64,000 nucleotides of DNA from Streptomyces minutiscleroticus (GTDB taxonomy: Bacteria; Actinomycetota; Actinomycetes; Streptomycetales; Streptomycetaceae). The position numbers were made by a program, and so were the translations under genes. This document shows, one piece after another, positions 63,255 to 64,000 of the stretch. The notes beneath the pieces were generated by a model. It was given only the letters and a program-made list of their open reading frames with translations, made no database searches and was not told the origin of the DNA. The first letter of the stretch is position 1, and each line of letters opens with the position of its first letter. The DNA lies in the NCBI RefSeq assembly GCF_014650875.1, contig NZ_BMVU01000001.1, positions 496,001 to 560,000 on the forward strand. The letters are read 5' to 3'.

Positions 63255-64000
<746 letters not shown>

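Overview
The window reads as a stretch of conserved chromosome from a Streptomyces-type actinomycete. The DNA is extremely GC-rich with codon third positions almost always G or C. GTG, TTG and one apparent CTG starts are common. Gene content includes a class II DAHP synthase, a SAM-IV riboswitch, the actinobacterial bc1-aa3 respiratory cluster, a PASTA Ser/Thr kinase, a ROK glucokinase and a MacRS-like two-component pair. From memory, the gene order matches the S. coelicolor SCO2110-SCO2170 region read backwards; this was not checked by alignment. I see no phage, insertion sequence, CRISPR array, tRNA, rRNA or biosynthetic gene cluster.

Layout. 1-6.7 kb: end of a methyltransferase gene, a CobU-type cobinamide kinase fused to an MBL-like domain, a small protein, an HtrA-like protease, a coupled methyltransferase/DUF3043 pair, and the membrane-stress pair pspA-pspAA. 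7.2-12.6 kb: a histidine kinase, its response regulator and an RND exporter. 12.8-19.1 kb: nadA, an ErpA/IscA Fe-S protein, an unknown membrane protein, an adenosine-kinase-like PfkB protein and a cysteine desulfurase fused to TusA. 19.4-28.7 kb: ctaC-ctaD-ctaF, an L,D-transpeptidase, an atypical receiver, then ctaE-qcrC-qcrA-qcrB. Together these make the bc1-aa3 supercomplex, and two of its [Fe-S]/sulfur support genes lie next door. 28.9-32.3 kb: trpD, then a SAM-IV riboswitch controlling a class V PLP enzyme, and an Lrp-type ligand-binding domain.

32.3-43.9 kb: rhomboid protease, zinc-ribbon protein, NYN-domain protein, two paralogous secreted NlpC/P60 hydrolases, a lipoprotein metallopeptidase, a PimB-like mannosyltransferase, an acyl-CoA ligase, a metallophosphoesterase and a SRPBCC protein. 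44.4-54.4 kb: an ArsA-like ATPase, the SCO2127-like protein with glkA, an EEP-family hydrolase, a membrane protein with an esterase, PlsC, macS-macR and a phosphofructokinase whose residues suggest pyrophosphate dependence. 54.4-58.4 kb: a decayed D-lactate dehydrogenase, a trpEG fusion behind a Trp attenuator, and the DAHP synthase that feeds it. 58.5-64 kb: bfd/bfr iron storage, a sulfite-oxidase-like enzyme, endonuclease IV, a PASTA kinase and the start of thiG.

Regulation is unusually readable here. About a dozen genes carry a TANNNT -10 hexamer 6-8 nt from the start codon, the signature of leaderless transcripts. There are many perfect intrinsic-type hairpins, an iron box at bfd, a SAM-IV riboswitch, a Trp attenuator and Shine-Dalgarno hairpins. 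Several intergenic gaps are filled with degenerate GC-rich tandem repeats. The most distinctive observations are the covarying SD hairpins of the two NlpC/P60 genes, the ldh remnant merged with the end of trpEG, the PPi-type phosphofructokinase, and the microORF behind the SAM-IV riboswitch.
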